A DNA stretch of 64,000 nucleotides from Hymenobacter sp. BT559. GTDB taxonomy: Bacteria; Bacteroidota; Bacteroidia; Cytophagales; Hymenobacteraceae. Of the stretch, positions 34,361-43,383 are shown one piece after another. The first letter of the stretch is position 1. Every line of letters starts with the position of its first letter. The position numbers were made by a program, and so were the translations under genes. The DNA lies in assembly GCF_017571525.1 (NCBI RefSeq), contig NZ_JAGETY010000017.1:1-64000 (forward strand), in the 5' to 3' direction. Under the pieces are notes generated by a model. That model did no database searches, had not been told where the DNA came from, and was given only the letters and a program-made list of their open reading frames with translations.

Positions 34361-35688
34361 ATGCCTACGCTGTTTTGCCCTCCGGGCCGCTGGTTGGCGC
34401 TGCTTATGCTCGCGCTGGTAGCTCAACCGGCCCTGGCCCACCCCATGCCCAGCTCGGTGGTGCTTCTCACGGTGCACGCCCACCGCATCGAGGCAGCCGT
34501 GCAGGTTCCGCTCGGCGAGCTGCAGCCGGCCTTTGGTCAGGCCGTGGGCGACTCCGCGACTCAGCTGGTGCCACGGCTGGGCCCCGAACTGCGCGCCTCG
34601 CCTACCTGACGCAGCATATCAAGCTGCAGAGCCCGACGGACGCTATTGGGCCGTGACGGTGGGTATACTGGGCATGCATGAAACCCAGAATCCGCTTACT
34701 GGTCCTTACCGGGAGCTGACGGCGCAAGTGACCTTGTACCCCCGGCCGGAACCGACGTACGGCAGTTTCTGCTGCGCTACGATGCCGTGCTCCATCAGGT
34801 CGTGACGCACAAGATTCTGGTGGCCGTGCACCAGGATTGGGTTACCGGACGGGTAGCCGCCGATGCCGAGCCGGCCCAGGTGGGCGTTATTGCACTCGAC
34901 ATTCGCAATAATGTCATTCCGCCCCTGCCCGCGAACCTGGCCACGGGCAGCGTCTGGACGGGTTTTCGGGCGATGGTGCAGCTCGGTATCGGCACATTAC
35001 CGAAGGCACCGACCACTTGTTGTTTTTACTGGTGCTGCTGCCGGCCCCACTGCTGCCGGCCCCGCTGCTGGCGGCCGGGCGGCGCTGGGGAGGCTTCGGC
35101 GGGGTGCGCTACGGCCTGCACCACTTGCTGCTGATTGTCACCGCGTTCACGCTGGGCCATTCCTTGACCTTGCTGCTCGGTGCGCTGGGCAGGGTGCGGC
35201 TGCCGAGCCAACCGGTCGAAATCCTGATTGCGGTGTCCATCCTGGTGTCGGCCGCGAACGCGTGGCGGCCGTTGTTTCCGGGCCGCGAGGCGTGGGTGGC
35301 CGGCGGCTTCGGGCTGGTGCACGGGCTGACCTTTGCCAGCACCCTCGCGGGCCTGCACCTGGAGGCCGGCCCGCTGGCCCTGAGCTTGCTGGGCTTCAAC
35401 CTGGGTATCGAGCTGATGCAACTCTTCGTCATCTTTCTCACGCTGCCGTGGTTGCTGCTGCTAGCTCGCACACCAGCCTACCCCCGGGTGCGAGTGGGGG
35501 GAGCCATCTTGGCCGCCCTGGCCGCCACTGGCTGGGTAGTGGAGCGTATAAGTGGCCAAGCCAACGAGCTGGGGCAGACCGCCGCACAAGTTGCCACCTA
35601 CGCGCCCTACGGGCTGGGGCTGCTGGCGGCCCTGGCGCTACTGCTCACTTGGCAGCAGCGCCCGCCAAGGCCGCTCCCCGGCGCCTAA
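34361..35688 (+). pseudogene. Decayed HupE/UreJ-like permease, copy of the 40427 gene
   Basis: Homologous along its length to the intact gene at 40427-41767. Matching pieces occur in changing frames: HPMPSSVVLLTVHAHRIEAA (frame from 34361), YWAVTVGILGMHETQNPLTG (34533 frame), HQVVTHKILVAVHQDW then TGFRAMVQLGIG (34787 frame) and LLLIVTAFTLGHSLTLLLGA to the end (35017 frame). At least three indels are needed to join them, near 34600, 34745-34800 and 35000. The C-terminal two-thirds (35017-35688) is still an open frame of 223 codons, and could be translated as a membrane fragment. This is a non-functional duplicate. Confidence 0.88.
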
Positions 35689-35831
35689 TAACGCACGAAG
35701 AACTTAACTAATTTGGCAGGTGAGAGGCAGTACCAGCGCGGAAACTGTAAAAGCGAAAGGCCGTGTTACGGATGAGGAACACCAGCACCCCGCCACACGG
35801 GGCCTACCTTTGGGGCAAGGAGATTAAGCAT

Positions 35832-36260
35832 ATGCAGAGCAGTAGTCGATTTTCCGTTGGGGTGCACGTGCTGACTTTGCTGGCCACTAACCCGCCCGGC
35901 GAACTGTTGACTTCCGACCGCATGGCGGGCAGCGTCAATACCAATCCGGTGGTGATTCGGCGAATCCTGGGGCAGCTTAAGCAAGCGGGGCTGGTCGAGG
36001 TGCGAGCGGCGGCCGGCGGCACCCACCTGCGCCGCGACCCGGCCGCCATCACCCTGCTCGACGTGTACCGGGCTGTCGAAACGACCGACGAGCGTCTGTT
36101 CAGTATGCACGAGAATCCTAACCCGCAGTGCCTAGTAGGACGTAACATTCAGGCGGCGCTTGATGGCACGCTGCATCGCGCCCAGCTGGCGCTGGAACGG
36201 GAGCTGGCCGGCACCACCCTGGCCCAAGTGGTCGAACGCGTGCGTGAACCAGCAGGTTGA
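35832..36260 (+). CDS. Rrf2-family transcriptional regulator
   Basis: A 142-aa winged-helix repressor. The ATG at 35832 (MQSSSRFSVGVHVLTLLA) is chosen because an AAGGAG sits upstream and the family starts this way; an extension to 35763 is not typical. It shows SVNTNPVVIRRILGQLKQAG, then VEVRAAAGGTHLRRDPAAITLLDVYRAVE. No Cys cluster for an Fe-S centre is seen; a single Cys lies in NPQCLVG. Regulators of the YwnA type lack Fe-S and pair with an NAD(P)H-binding protein, as here. It probably binds the inverted repeat at 36274-36298. Confidence 0.85.
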   Translation: MQSSSRFSVGVHVLTLLATNPPGELLTSDRMAGSVNTNPVVIRRILGQLKQAGLVEVRAAAGGTHLRRDPAAITLLDVYRAVETTDERLFSMHENPNPQCLVGRNIQAALDGTLHRAQLALERELAGTTLAQVVERVREPAG

Positions 36261-36273
36261 TTTTTTTATGGCA

Positions 36274-36319
36274 TATTGTAACAATATTAGTTACAATAAA
36301 AAACTTCCCGTTACCTTTG
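36274..36319 (+). promoter_or_regulatory. Rrf2 operator and promoter of the reductase gene
   Basis: An inverted repeat TATTGTAAC-N7-GTTACAATA (36274-36298) is followed by a perfect TAnnTTTG box, TACCTTTG (36312-36319), 43 bp before the ATG. The operator covers the -33 region, so a bound dimer would block polymerase. The likely binder is the Rrf2 protein encoded directly upstream. Confidence 0.7.
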
Positions 36320-36361
36320 GGTTATCATCTCGCCGTCAGGCGCACTTTTCTTCCTTAACCC

Positions 36362-37012
36362 ATGAAAATTGCCTTGTTAGGGGCCACTGGCTTTGTTGGG
36401 GCCGCGCTGCTCCACGAAGCCCTGACTCGCGGTCACCACGTGACGGCCATCGTACGCGACCCGGCTAAGCTGACGACGACCAACGACCTACTAACCGTGG
36501 TCACGGGTGACGTGAACCAGCCCGCTCAGCTTGCCCAGCAGCTCACCGGTCACGACCTGGTGCTGAGCGCCTATAATGCCGGGTGGGGACACCCCGACCT
36601 GTACACGGCCTTTATCGCGGGCTCGAAGGCCATTGAGCAGGCGACCGAGCAGGCGGGCGTGCCGCGCTTGCTGGTTATCGGCGGCGGCGGCAGCCTCTTC
36701 ATCGACGGTCACCAAATAGTAGACAGTACCGATTTTCCAGCCGAGTACAAAGCGGGTGCGACGGCCGCCCGTGACTACTTCAACCTGGTACAGCAAAACC
36801 AAAAGCTGGACTGGACGGTCTTCAGCCCCGCCCTCGAAATGCACCAGGGCATTGACACCGGCCGCACTGGCCACTACCGTCTCGGCACCGACAGCCCCGT
36901 ATTCAGCACCCAGGGCCGCAGCGTCCTCTCAGTCGAGGACCTAGCCGTGGCGGTGCTCGATGAGGTGGAGAAACACCAGTTTAGGCGCCAGCGCTTCACC
37001 GCCGCTTACTAG
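36362..37012 (+). CDS. NAD(P)H-binding epimerase/reductase-like protein
   Basis: A 216-aa Rossmann-fold protein of the atypical short-chain dehydrogenase (NAD(P)-binding, YwnB-like) group. The nucleotide motif GATGFVGAAL is at residues 7-16, with VTAIVRDPAKL as the second strand. LLVIGGGGSLF and a C-terminal SVLSVEDLAVAVLDEVEKH follow. Adjacent Rrf2 regulator and operator suggest induction by a reactive electrophile or redox signal. The substrate is unknown. Length is normal for the family. Confidence 0.85.
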   Translation: MKIALLGATGFVGAALLHEALTRGHHVTAIVRDPAKLTTTNDLLTVVTGDVNQPAQLAQQLTGHDLVLSAYNAGWGHPDLYTAFIAGSKAIEQATEQAGVPRLLVIGGGGSLFIDGHQIVDSTDFPAEYKAGATAARDYFNLVQQNQKLDWTVFSPALEMHQGIDTGRTGHYRLGTDSPVFSTQGRSVLSVEDLAVAVLDEVEKHQFRRQRFTAAY

Positions 37013-37239
37013 GCGGGTTCTACCTGAAGCGGCACTGTCGGCAGCGCTATCCCGGTGAGTAGCCTGATTAGCAAGGCACTACCTCCTGTTGCGCCGAATT
37101 AGTGGTCTATAACGATAATTTCTCCGGCTTGGTCGAGTGGGTTGCGCGACGCAGCGTGAGGGAAGCTAGCTTCAGCCCCTAGGTTCTCAATTTAGTACGC
37201 AGTAACTGGTTTGCTTTTTACTTACTTCCCACATCTCCG

Positions 37240-38481
37240 ATGCCTTACGCTTCCGCTTGGTCGCGCCGACGCTTCCTAGGCACCCTAGCTGCTGGCGCCA
37301 GCACATCGCTGTTGCCTACCTGGACCCGCGCTGCCGCGCCGGACCCGCGCGTGGCCGCTATCGTGGCTGCTACCATCGGTATCGATACCCACAACCACGT
37401 GGACGTGCCCCTGGCCTCGGCCGACGGGCCCGGCCCCACCCTTGACCTGGCGGGCGAGCTAAAGAAGTCGGGCCTTTCGGCCATCTGCCTGACGTTTGCC
37501 GTGGACTACCAGGCGCTCACGAAAGAAGGCCAAGCCTACGAGCGCTTTCTGAGCGGCCTGGCCGCGTTAGACCAGCAGCTCGAGCTCAATAAGCTGCGGC
37601 GCGCCCTGAACCTGGCCGACCTGCAGGCTGCTCACCGCCAGCACCAGCCCACCGTGATTCAGTCGGTCGAGGGGGGACACTTTTTGGAAGGCCAGCTGGA
37701 ACGCCTAAGCGAAGCGTATGGCCGGGGCCTGCGCCACCTGGGGCTTCTGCACGACCACGACGCTACCCCGCCGCTGGGCGACGTGTTCACCAACCCACCG
37801 CAGTGGGGCGGCCTTACAGCGCTGGGAGCTAATGTAATTAAGGAGTGCAATCACTTGGGCATTCTCGTCGATTTGGCCCATGCCAACGCGGAAACAGTGG
37901 CGGCAGCTCTGAAAGTGACGACGAAGCCCGTACTCGTTTCGCACACCGGCCTCGATACCCGGCTGGGACAGAACCCGGACCTGGCCCGTATGATGCGGCC
38001 CCGGCTCCTCAGCAGGGAGCAAGCCAAGGTGGTGGCCGGCGCGGGCGGCGTCATCGGCGTGTGGACTCACCTGGCCGACACCCCCCTAGCCTACGCCCAG
38101 AACATCCGCGCCCTGGTGGAGGTCGTCGGCATCGACCACGTGTGCCTAGGCACTGATACCAAGCTCACTCCTCCTTATCGACCAGGGGGCGGTTTCGGCC
38201 CGCCACCAGGGCCAGCGGCGCCCCCGCCCGGCACGCAAGCTGGCAATCGCTCCCCCGCCCCACCCACTGGAGCTGGTGGTCCTGGCGGGCCTAGTGGTCG
38301 GCCAGGGGGCGCCCGGGTGGGCGAGCGCACCAACGAGGCCTGGACGGGCCAGCAAGGAGGGTTCTACTATGCCGTGGTGGACGCCCTGCTGCAAACCGGT
38401 TTTACCCAAGATGAGATTGGCAAAATTGGTGGGGGTAACTTCTGTCGCGTGTTTGACGCCGCCACCGCCGGCCACGGCTAA
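37240..38481 (+). CDS. Membrane dipeptidase (M19) with Pro/Gly-rich insert
   Basis: A 413-aa exported zinc peptidase of family M19. A twin-arginine signal, SRRRFLGTLAAGAS, starts the protein. Metal ligands appear as IDTHNHVD (about 50), the Glu in SVEGGHF (about 146), the His in LGLLHDHD and VSHTGLD, and the Asp in CLGTD (about 305). M19 enzymes cut dipeptides, often with D-residues. A low-complexity run (FGPPPGPAAPPPG onward, about residues 315-360) is inserted between CLGTD and the C-terminal FYYAVVDALLQTGFTQ helix, where the family normally has a short loop. A similar insert is in the next gene. Confidence 0.88.
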   Translation: MPYASAWSRRRFLGTLAAGASTSLLPTWTRAAAPDPRVAAIVAATIGIDTHNHVDVPLASADGPGPTLDLAGELKKSGLSAICLTFAVDYQALTKEGQAYERFLSGLAALDQQLELNKLRRALNLADLQAAHRQHQPTVIQSVEGGHFLEGQLERLSEAYGRGLRHLGLLHDHDATPPLGDVFTNPPQWGGLTALGANVIKECNHLGILVDLAHANAETVAAALKVTTKPVLVSHTGLDTRLGQNPDLARMMRPRLLSREQAKVVAGAGGVIGVWTHLADTPLAYAQNIRALVEVVGIDHVCLGTDTKLTPPYRPGGGFGPPPGPAAPPPGTQAGNRSPAPPTGAGGPGGPSGRPGGARVGERTNEAWTGQQGGFYYAVVDALLQTGFTQDEIGKIGGGNFCRVFDAATAGHG

Positions 38482-38582
38482 TGCTGGTGCTAGCTGGCGA
38501 ATTACGTCGTTAGTGCTTTCTGAAGTGCCGCCTACTAGTCGCCATTACACCATGCTTTTTCACTTTTTCTCCCTCCATCGTC

Positions 38583-39881
38583 ATGTCCGATCACCCCCCC
38601 CTGCGCCGCGGCTTACTGCTGGCGGCGGGCCTGTTTGGCTTCGCCGCTTTTAAGCTGGCTCCCGGCCACTCCAAGCTGCCAGCCGCCGCGCCGGTCCTGG
38701 CCCACCGCAGTAGTTCACTCGCCACGAAAGCCGATGTCGTGGCGGCGGCCAACGCCTTTTTGGCGACGCTCTCGGCCGAGCAGCGCCAGGTGGCGCTGGT
38801 AGCCTACGCCGATTCCAATGTCACCAAGTGGTCGAACTTGCCGGTGGGCCTCGCCCCGCGCGTGGGCTTGCAGTTACGTCACCTCAGTCCCGCTCAGGTT
38901 ACTGCTGCTTTAGCCGTCGTGCGCGCCGCGACGGGTACTGTAGCCGGGAACGGATTCAATGAGATCGAGCAAATCCGGGCCGCTGACGACAACCTGAGCG
39001 TCCTGCCCCAAGGGCCGCCCCCCGGCGGTTCTCCAAGTGGTGGCCCGGCGGGCTCGCCCACGGTCGGCCCGCTGAGTGCGGGCCCTCCCGGGTCAGCACC
39101 CAGTGGCCAGACGCCGGGGCCGGGTGGCCCACCCCCTGGTAGCCGCCCCCCCGGCGGCGGACCGGGCCGGCGGGGCTTTCCCGGCGGGCGTCGGCCCATC
39201 TTTGAGTATAGCTCCGGCATCTATTTCATCGCGTTCCTAGGGCAACCCAGCAGCACCGGCACCTGGATGCTGCAATTCGGCGGCCACCACCTGGGCACCA
39301 ACATTACCTTCCACAACGGCCAGGTAACGGGGGCCACCCCCAAGTTTGAGGGGACCGAGCCGCTGCGCTTTACGACCACCGACAACAAGGTCTTGCCCAC
39401 GGGCACCGTTTGCGAGCCCATGGCGGACGAGGCCTCCGCCATGCGGGCCCTGCTGGCCAGTCTCACGCCTACCCAGCAGACGCACGCTAAACTGACGCAG
39501 AGCTTCGACGACGTGCTGCTCGGGCCAGGCCAGGATGGCCAGTTTCCGAAGCAGAAAGTGGGGGTGCCGGTGAGCGCGCTCTCGGCGAAGCAGCAGCAGT
39601 TGGTAGTGGCCGCGATGGCCCCCTGGGTGCAGGATGCGGACGATGCGACGGCCACCGCCCTGCTGGCCGACTATAAAAAGCAGCTGGCCAGCACCTACGT
39701 GGCCTACGCCGGCACCGGCCAACTCACCTCTCATGCCGACTACGTGCGGCTCGATGGCCCCCGGGTATGGATTGAGTTCGTGTGTCAGAATGGTATCCTC
39801 TACCGTAATCAAATTCACTACCACAGTATTTGGCGTGACCACCTGCGCGACTACGGGGGCAATTTCTACACTGTCCGCTAG
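38583..39881 (+). CDS. DUF3500 protein with Pro/Gly-rich insert
   Basis: A 432-aa exported protein of the DUF3500 family, function unknown. An N-terminal hydrophobic segment acts as signal or anchor. The conserved elements are EIEQIRAADDNL, LQFGGHHLGTNITF, ATPKFEGTEPLRF, DDVLLGPGQDGQFP, DYVRLDGPRVWIEFV and HYHSIWRDHLRDYGGNF. The His-rich GGHH and HYHxxWRDH motifs suggest a metal- or heme-binding site, which is inference. A collagen-like run of Pro, Gly and Ser (about residues 140-200) is inserted after the AADDNL motif. It lies 100 bp after the M19 gene, likely in one operon. Other copies are at 41980 and 61400. Confidence 0.85.
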   Translation: MSDHPPLRRGLLLAAGLFGFAAFKLAPGHSKLPAAAPVLAHRSSSLATKADVVAAANAFLATLSAEQRQVALVAYADSNVTKWSNLPVGLAPRVGLQLRHLSPAQVTAALAVVRAATGTVAGNGFNEIEQIRAADDNLSVLPQGPPPGGSPSGGPAGSPTVGPLSAGPPGSAPSGQTPGPGGPPPGSRPPGGGPGRRGFPGGRRPIFEYSSGIYFIAFLGQPSSTGTWMLQFGGHHLGTNITFHNGQVTGATPKFEGTEPLRFTTTDNKVLPTGTVCEPMADEASAMRALLASLTPTQQTHAKLTQSFDDVLLGPGQDGQFPKQKVGVPVSALSAKQQQLVVAAMAPWVQDADDATATALLADYKKQLASTYVAYAGTGQLTSHADYVRLDGPRVWIEFVCQNGILYRNQIHYHSIWRDHLRDYGGNFYTVR

Positions 39882-39936
39882 CCGGGTCAGCCTGCTTATC
39901 AAGTAAAGGCAACAATATTTCTACCCGTGACAAGTA

Positions 39937-40211
39937 GGGTGTTGTTACACAAATAGGGCAAACCCTCCGACTCAAAGGCATAGGCACATGCCTTTGAGTT
40001 TTAAAATCTTGATAAAAAAATAATTACCTAATAAAATTACATGAGCGATAGCGTAACCGTTCGGTTTCGCCACCTGCCTTCGATAAGTTTTAAGGGATGG
40101 GTAGAATTATCACCCCGCACTCCTCTTATGGCACAGTCGCGTTTTATCACCAACTGTCAGGCTGCTTGGTTCCTGAGTCGGAGGGTTTGCCCTATTTGTG
40201 TGACAACACCC
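39937..40211. mobile_element. 275-bp non-autonomous element with 38-bp inverted repeats
   Basis: Terminal inverted repeats of 38 bp (39937-39974 and 40174-40211), starting GGGTGTTGTYACACAAAT, match at 37 of 38 positions. A 6-bp direct repeat, CAAGTA, flanks them (39931-39936 and 40212-40217) as a target-site duplication. The interior codes for no recognisable transposase. A terminator-like hairpin lies at its left end. The element sits between an intact DUF3500 gene and a DUF3500 remnant. A full-length parent with the same ends is expected elsewhere in the genome. Confidence 0.85.
39971..39998 (+). terminator. Hairpin followed by T run inside the 275-bp element
   Basis: An 11-bp perfect stem (CTCAAAGGCAT, loop AGGCAC, ATGCCTTTGAG) is followed by TTTT. 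It would end transcription coming from the DUF3500 gene 90 bp upstream and would separate it from the HupE gene downstream. Confidence 0.65.
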
Positions 40212-40220
40212 CAAGTAAAG

Positions 40221-40408
40221 CCCTGCGCTGAACAACACCTACGTGGCATTTTCGGGCAACCCCAGCTTGAATAATCGCAACGACTACGGGCGCCTCGGCG
40301 GGCCCTCTGGCTGGATTGAGTACTCCCGCCAGAACGGTGTCGTGCTCTCGCCTACCCTCCCGCACTCGGTTGTTGCGTGACAAAATCAAGGACTACTGCG
40401 GCAATTAA
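40221..40408 (+). pseudogene. C-terminal remnant of a DUF3500 gene
   Basis: The frame reads ALNNTYVAFSGNPSLNNRND, then GRLGGPSGWIEYSRQNGVVL and PTLPHSV, lost to a frameshift at about 40372. The next frame resumes RDKIKDYCGN and stops at 40408. This aligns with the C termini of the intact DUF3500 proteins (NTYISYSG, DGPNVWIEF, WRDHARDYGGNF). Only the last 60 codons remain. The remnant ends 18 bp before the HupE gene, so a DUF3500-HupE gene pair probably existed here before the insertion and decay. Confidence 0.8.
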
Positions 40409-40426
40409 CGGACTCCAACTGTTTTG

Positions 40427-41767
40427 ATGACTTCCCCAATTTGTTGTCCCCGCCGGCTAGGGTGGCTCCTGCTGGTACTGCTGCTCAGCCTGGGGCTCTT
40501 TTTTCAGGCCGTGGCCCACCCCATGCCTAATTCGGTGGTGCTGCTCACGATGCACGCCCACCGCATAAACGCCGCGGTGCAGATTCCACTCAGCGAGCTG
40601 CAGCCCGCGTTTGGCCACGCCGTGGGCGACTCCTCGGCTCATCTGGTAGCGCGCCTCGGCCCAGAGCTACGCCGCTACCTGGCGCAGCATATGCGCCTGC
40701 AAAGCCCCGACGGGCGCTTCTGGGCCGTGACGGTAGGTGAGTTAGGGGTGCAGGAAACCCAAAACCCGATAACTGGCCCCTACCGCGAGCTCACCGCCCA
40801 GATGCGGCTGCTGCCCCCGGCTGGGGCCGACGTGCGGCAATTCGTGCTACGCTACGACGCGGTTATCCACCAGGTGGTGACGCACAAAATTCTGGTGGCG
40901 GTACGGCAGGACTGGGCCGCTGGCCAGGTAGCCGATGATGCCGAGCCGGCCCAGGTGGGCGTTATTGCGCTAGACGTGCGCAACAACATTATTTCGCCAC
41001 TGGCCGTCAACCTGGCCGCCGGCACCGTCTGGACGGGTTTTCGGGCAATGGTGCAGCTCGGCATTCGGCACATTGCCGAGGGCATCGACCACCTGCTGTT
41101 TTTGCTGGCACTGCTGCTGCCCGCGCCCCTGCTGCTCACCAAGGCCCGGCGCTGGGGCCGGTTTGGTGGGGTAGGCTACAGCCTGCGGCGCCTATTATTC
41201 ATCGTCACGGCCTTCACGCTGGGACACTCGCTCACGCTGCTGCTGGGCGCGCTGGGCTGGGTACGGCTGCCCGGCCAGCCGGTAGAGGTACTCATTGCGG
41301 TGTCCATCCTGGTGTCGGCGGTGCACGCCGTGCGCCCGCTGTTTCCGGGCCGCGAGGCGTGGGTGGCCGCCGGCTTTGGGCTGGTGCACGGGCTGGCCTT
41401 CGCCAGTACCCTAGCCAATCTACACTTGGAGGCCGGTCCGATGGCCCTGAGTATTCTGGGCTTCAACCTCGGTATCGAGCTGATGCAGCTCTTCGTGATT
41501 GCCCTCACCATGCCCTGGCTGCTGCTGCTTGCCCGCACCGCCGCCTACCCCGTGGTGCGGATAGGAGGAGCAGTATTGGCTGGTGTGGCCTCCATAGCCT
41601 GGCTAGCCGAGCGCTTGCTGGGCCAGGCTAATCCCTTTACGCTGCTCATCAGCCGGGTAGTACCCTACGCGCCCTGGCTACTCGGGGCGCTGGCTCTCAC
41701 GGCACTGGTGAGCTACTGGCGTATGCGCACCAGCGCTGCCCAGAACCAAAGGGCTAAGATGGGTTAA
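40427..41767 (+). CDS. HupE/UreJ-family membrane protein
   Basis: A 446-aa protein. The signal peptide ends FFQAVAHPMP. The N-terminal half (about 30-200) is an extracytoplasmic domain (HPMPNSVVLLTMHAHRINAA). The C-terminal half has about seven membrane segments with the HupE/UreJ signature IRHIAEGIDHLLFLLALLLP, FTLGHSLTLLLG, FGLVHGLAFAS and NLGIELMQLF. Conserved His and Asp in membrane segments suit nickel or cobalt passage, the role known for some HupE proteins. The actual substrate is unknown here. TTG at 40424 adds one residue; ATG at 40427 is preferred. Confidence 0.87.
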   Translation: MTSPICCPRRLGWLLLVLLLSLGLFFQAVAHPMPNSVVLLTMHAHRINAAVQIPLSELQPAFGHAVGDSSAHLVARLGPELRRYLAQHMRLQSPDGRFWAVTVGELGVQETQNPITGPYRELTAQMRLLPPAGADVRQFVLRYDAVIHQVVTHKILVAVRQDWAAGQVADDAEPAQVGVIALDVRNNIISPLAVNLAAGTVWTGFRAMVQLGIRHIAEGIDHLLFLLALLLPAPLLLTKARRWGRFGGVGYSLRRLLFIVTAFTLGHSLTLLLGALGWVRLPGQPVEVLIAVSILVSAVHAVRPLFPGREAWVAAGFGLVHGLAFASTLANLHLEAGPMALSILGFNLGIELMQLFVIALTMPWLLLLARTAAYPVVRIGGAVLAGVASIAWLAERLLGQANPFTLLISRVVPYAPWLLGALALTALVSYWRMRTSAAQNQRAKMG

Positions 41768-41979
41768 GCAAGGACCCTTGGCTGCCCGGCAAAGTAGTTG
41801 TTGAGCCTTTGATTTTAACAGAAAAGTCGAACCGTCGATTAGTTCTCCTGAATGGGCTATTTACAGTAAAGAAATGACAACTTCGGCTGAAAATTGGCGT
41901 TGCTAATTTTCATATTTATTTGTAATACAGCAGATTAATCGAGGCTTTATTTCTTTCTCAACTGTTCGCCTTTTCTAAA

Positions 41980-43383
41980 ATGAAGAGTTTTACTTGCTTA
42001 GCATTCGCTACGGCGCTGCTCGCTCTGATGGCTTTTAGGCAAAATGCGTTGGTAAAAGCCTCCTTCGTGGCTAGCCCGCAGGAGAGGCCCACTTCGGTGA
42101 AAGGCTCGAAAGGCATTAAATCGGCCACCCAAACCCAAGACGTAGCCGCCGTCGTGACGGCGGCCAATGCATTTATTGCTACGCTCAGCGCGAGCCAGCA
42201 AGCCACGCTGCTCCAGGCTTACAATTCAACCAATGTCACCAAATGGTCGAATCTGCCTACCACCTTTGTTGCTCGCATCGGCCTCAAACTCGGCGACCTG
42301 ACGACGGCTCAGCAAACTGCGGCCTTAGCCGTGGTGCAGGCGGCCACCGGCACTACTCCTAATGAGGGTTTCGACGAGATTCAGCAAATTCGGGCGGCCG
42401 ACGACAATCTGAACGCCAACGGTGGTGGCGCAGCCTACGGCAGCGGCCTGTACTACCTGGCTTTCCTGGGCACGCCCTCTACTACTGGCACGTGGCAGCT
42501 CCAGTTTGGCGGTCACCACCTGGGCACCAATATCACCTATGGCAACGGCACTGTGACCGGGGCCACGCCCAAGTTTGAAGGGGTTGAGCCGCTGACTTTT
42601 CCCACAACTAATACGAACGTACTGCCTATTGGCACGTACTCCCCGCTGAGCAGCGAGGCCGCGGGCATGCTGGCCATGGTAAGCAGCCTGACTACTGCTC
42701 AGCAGGCTACGGCCAAGCTTACCCAGACGTTCAACGACGTGGTGCTCGGCCCCAATGGCAATGGCCAGTTTCCGACTACCAAAGTCGGTATTCCGTGCAG
42801 CCAGCTTTCGGCCGCGCAGCAAGCGCTGGTACTGGCAGCAATGCGCCCGTGGGTCAATGACTCGGATGATGCCACGGCGGCTAGCCTGATGAGCGTTTAC
42901 CAGAACCAGCTGGCCAATACCTATATTTCCTATTCCGGCACGGGCTTGTTTACTACCACCGGCGACTACGCCCGCATCGACGGACCCAACGTCTGGATTG
43001 AGTTTGCCTGCCAAGGCGGCATTGTGTACCAGAGCCAGATTCACTATCACACCGTGTGGCGCGACCATGCCCGTGACTACGGCGGAAATTTCTACGGCAC
43101 CTATACCACCGTGCTCGGTACCAAGGCGGCTACCGCTGCGGCAGTGTTTTCGATGTATCCCAACCCCACAGCCACCGGCAACACCATGCGGGTACTGCTG
43201 GCCACGCCGGCCACCGCCGCCACCTACACCCTGCGCAACGCCTTAGGGCAGACTATCGCCAGCAAAGCGTTCCAGGGCGATGCCGTGCAAGTGCCTGCCA
43301 GCGGGCTATCCCCCGGCACCTACGTCCTCAGTCTCCAAGTCGATGGCAAAGCTCCCGTAACCCGTCAATTCGTGGTGGATTAA
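41980..43383 (+). CDS. DUF3500 protein with T9SS sorting domain
   Basis: A 467-aa secreted DUF3500 protein. A signal peptide is followed by the DUF3500 core with EIQQIRAADDNLN, LQFGGHHLGTNITY, ATPKFEGVEPL, DVVLGPNGNGQFP, DGPNVWIEFAC and HYHTVWRDHARDYGGNFYG. It lacks the Pro/Gly insert of the 38583 copy. The last 75 residues (VFSMYPNPTATGNTMRVLL, QVPASGLSPGTYVLSLQ, TRQFVVD) form a type A C-terminal sorting domain for type IX secretion. The protein should therefore be on the cell surface. It follows the HupE gene by 212 bp in the same direction. Confidence 0.9.
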   Translation: MKSFTCLAFATALLALMAFRQNALVKASFVASPQERPTSVKGSKGIKSATQTQDVAAVVTAANAFIATLSASQQATLLQAYNSTNVTKWSNLPTTFVARIGLKLGDLTTAQQTAALAVVQAATGTTPNEGFDEIQQIRAADDNLNANGGGAAYGSGLYYLAFLGTPSTTGTWQLQFGGHHLGTNITYGNGTVTGATPKFEGVEPLTFPTTNTNVLPIGTYSPLSSEAAGMLAMVSSLTTAQQATAKLTQTFNDVVLGPNGNGQFPTTKVGIPCSQLSAAQQALVLAAMRPWVNDSDDATAASLMSVYQNQLANTYISYSGTGLFTTTGDYARIDGPNVWIEFACQGGIVYQSQIHYHTVWRDHARDYGGNFYGTYTTVLGTKAATAAAVFSMYPNPTATGNTMRVLLATPATAATYTLRNALGQTIASKAFQGDAVQVPASGLSPGTYVLSLQVDGKAPVTRQFVVD

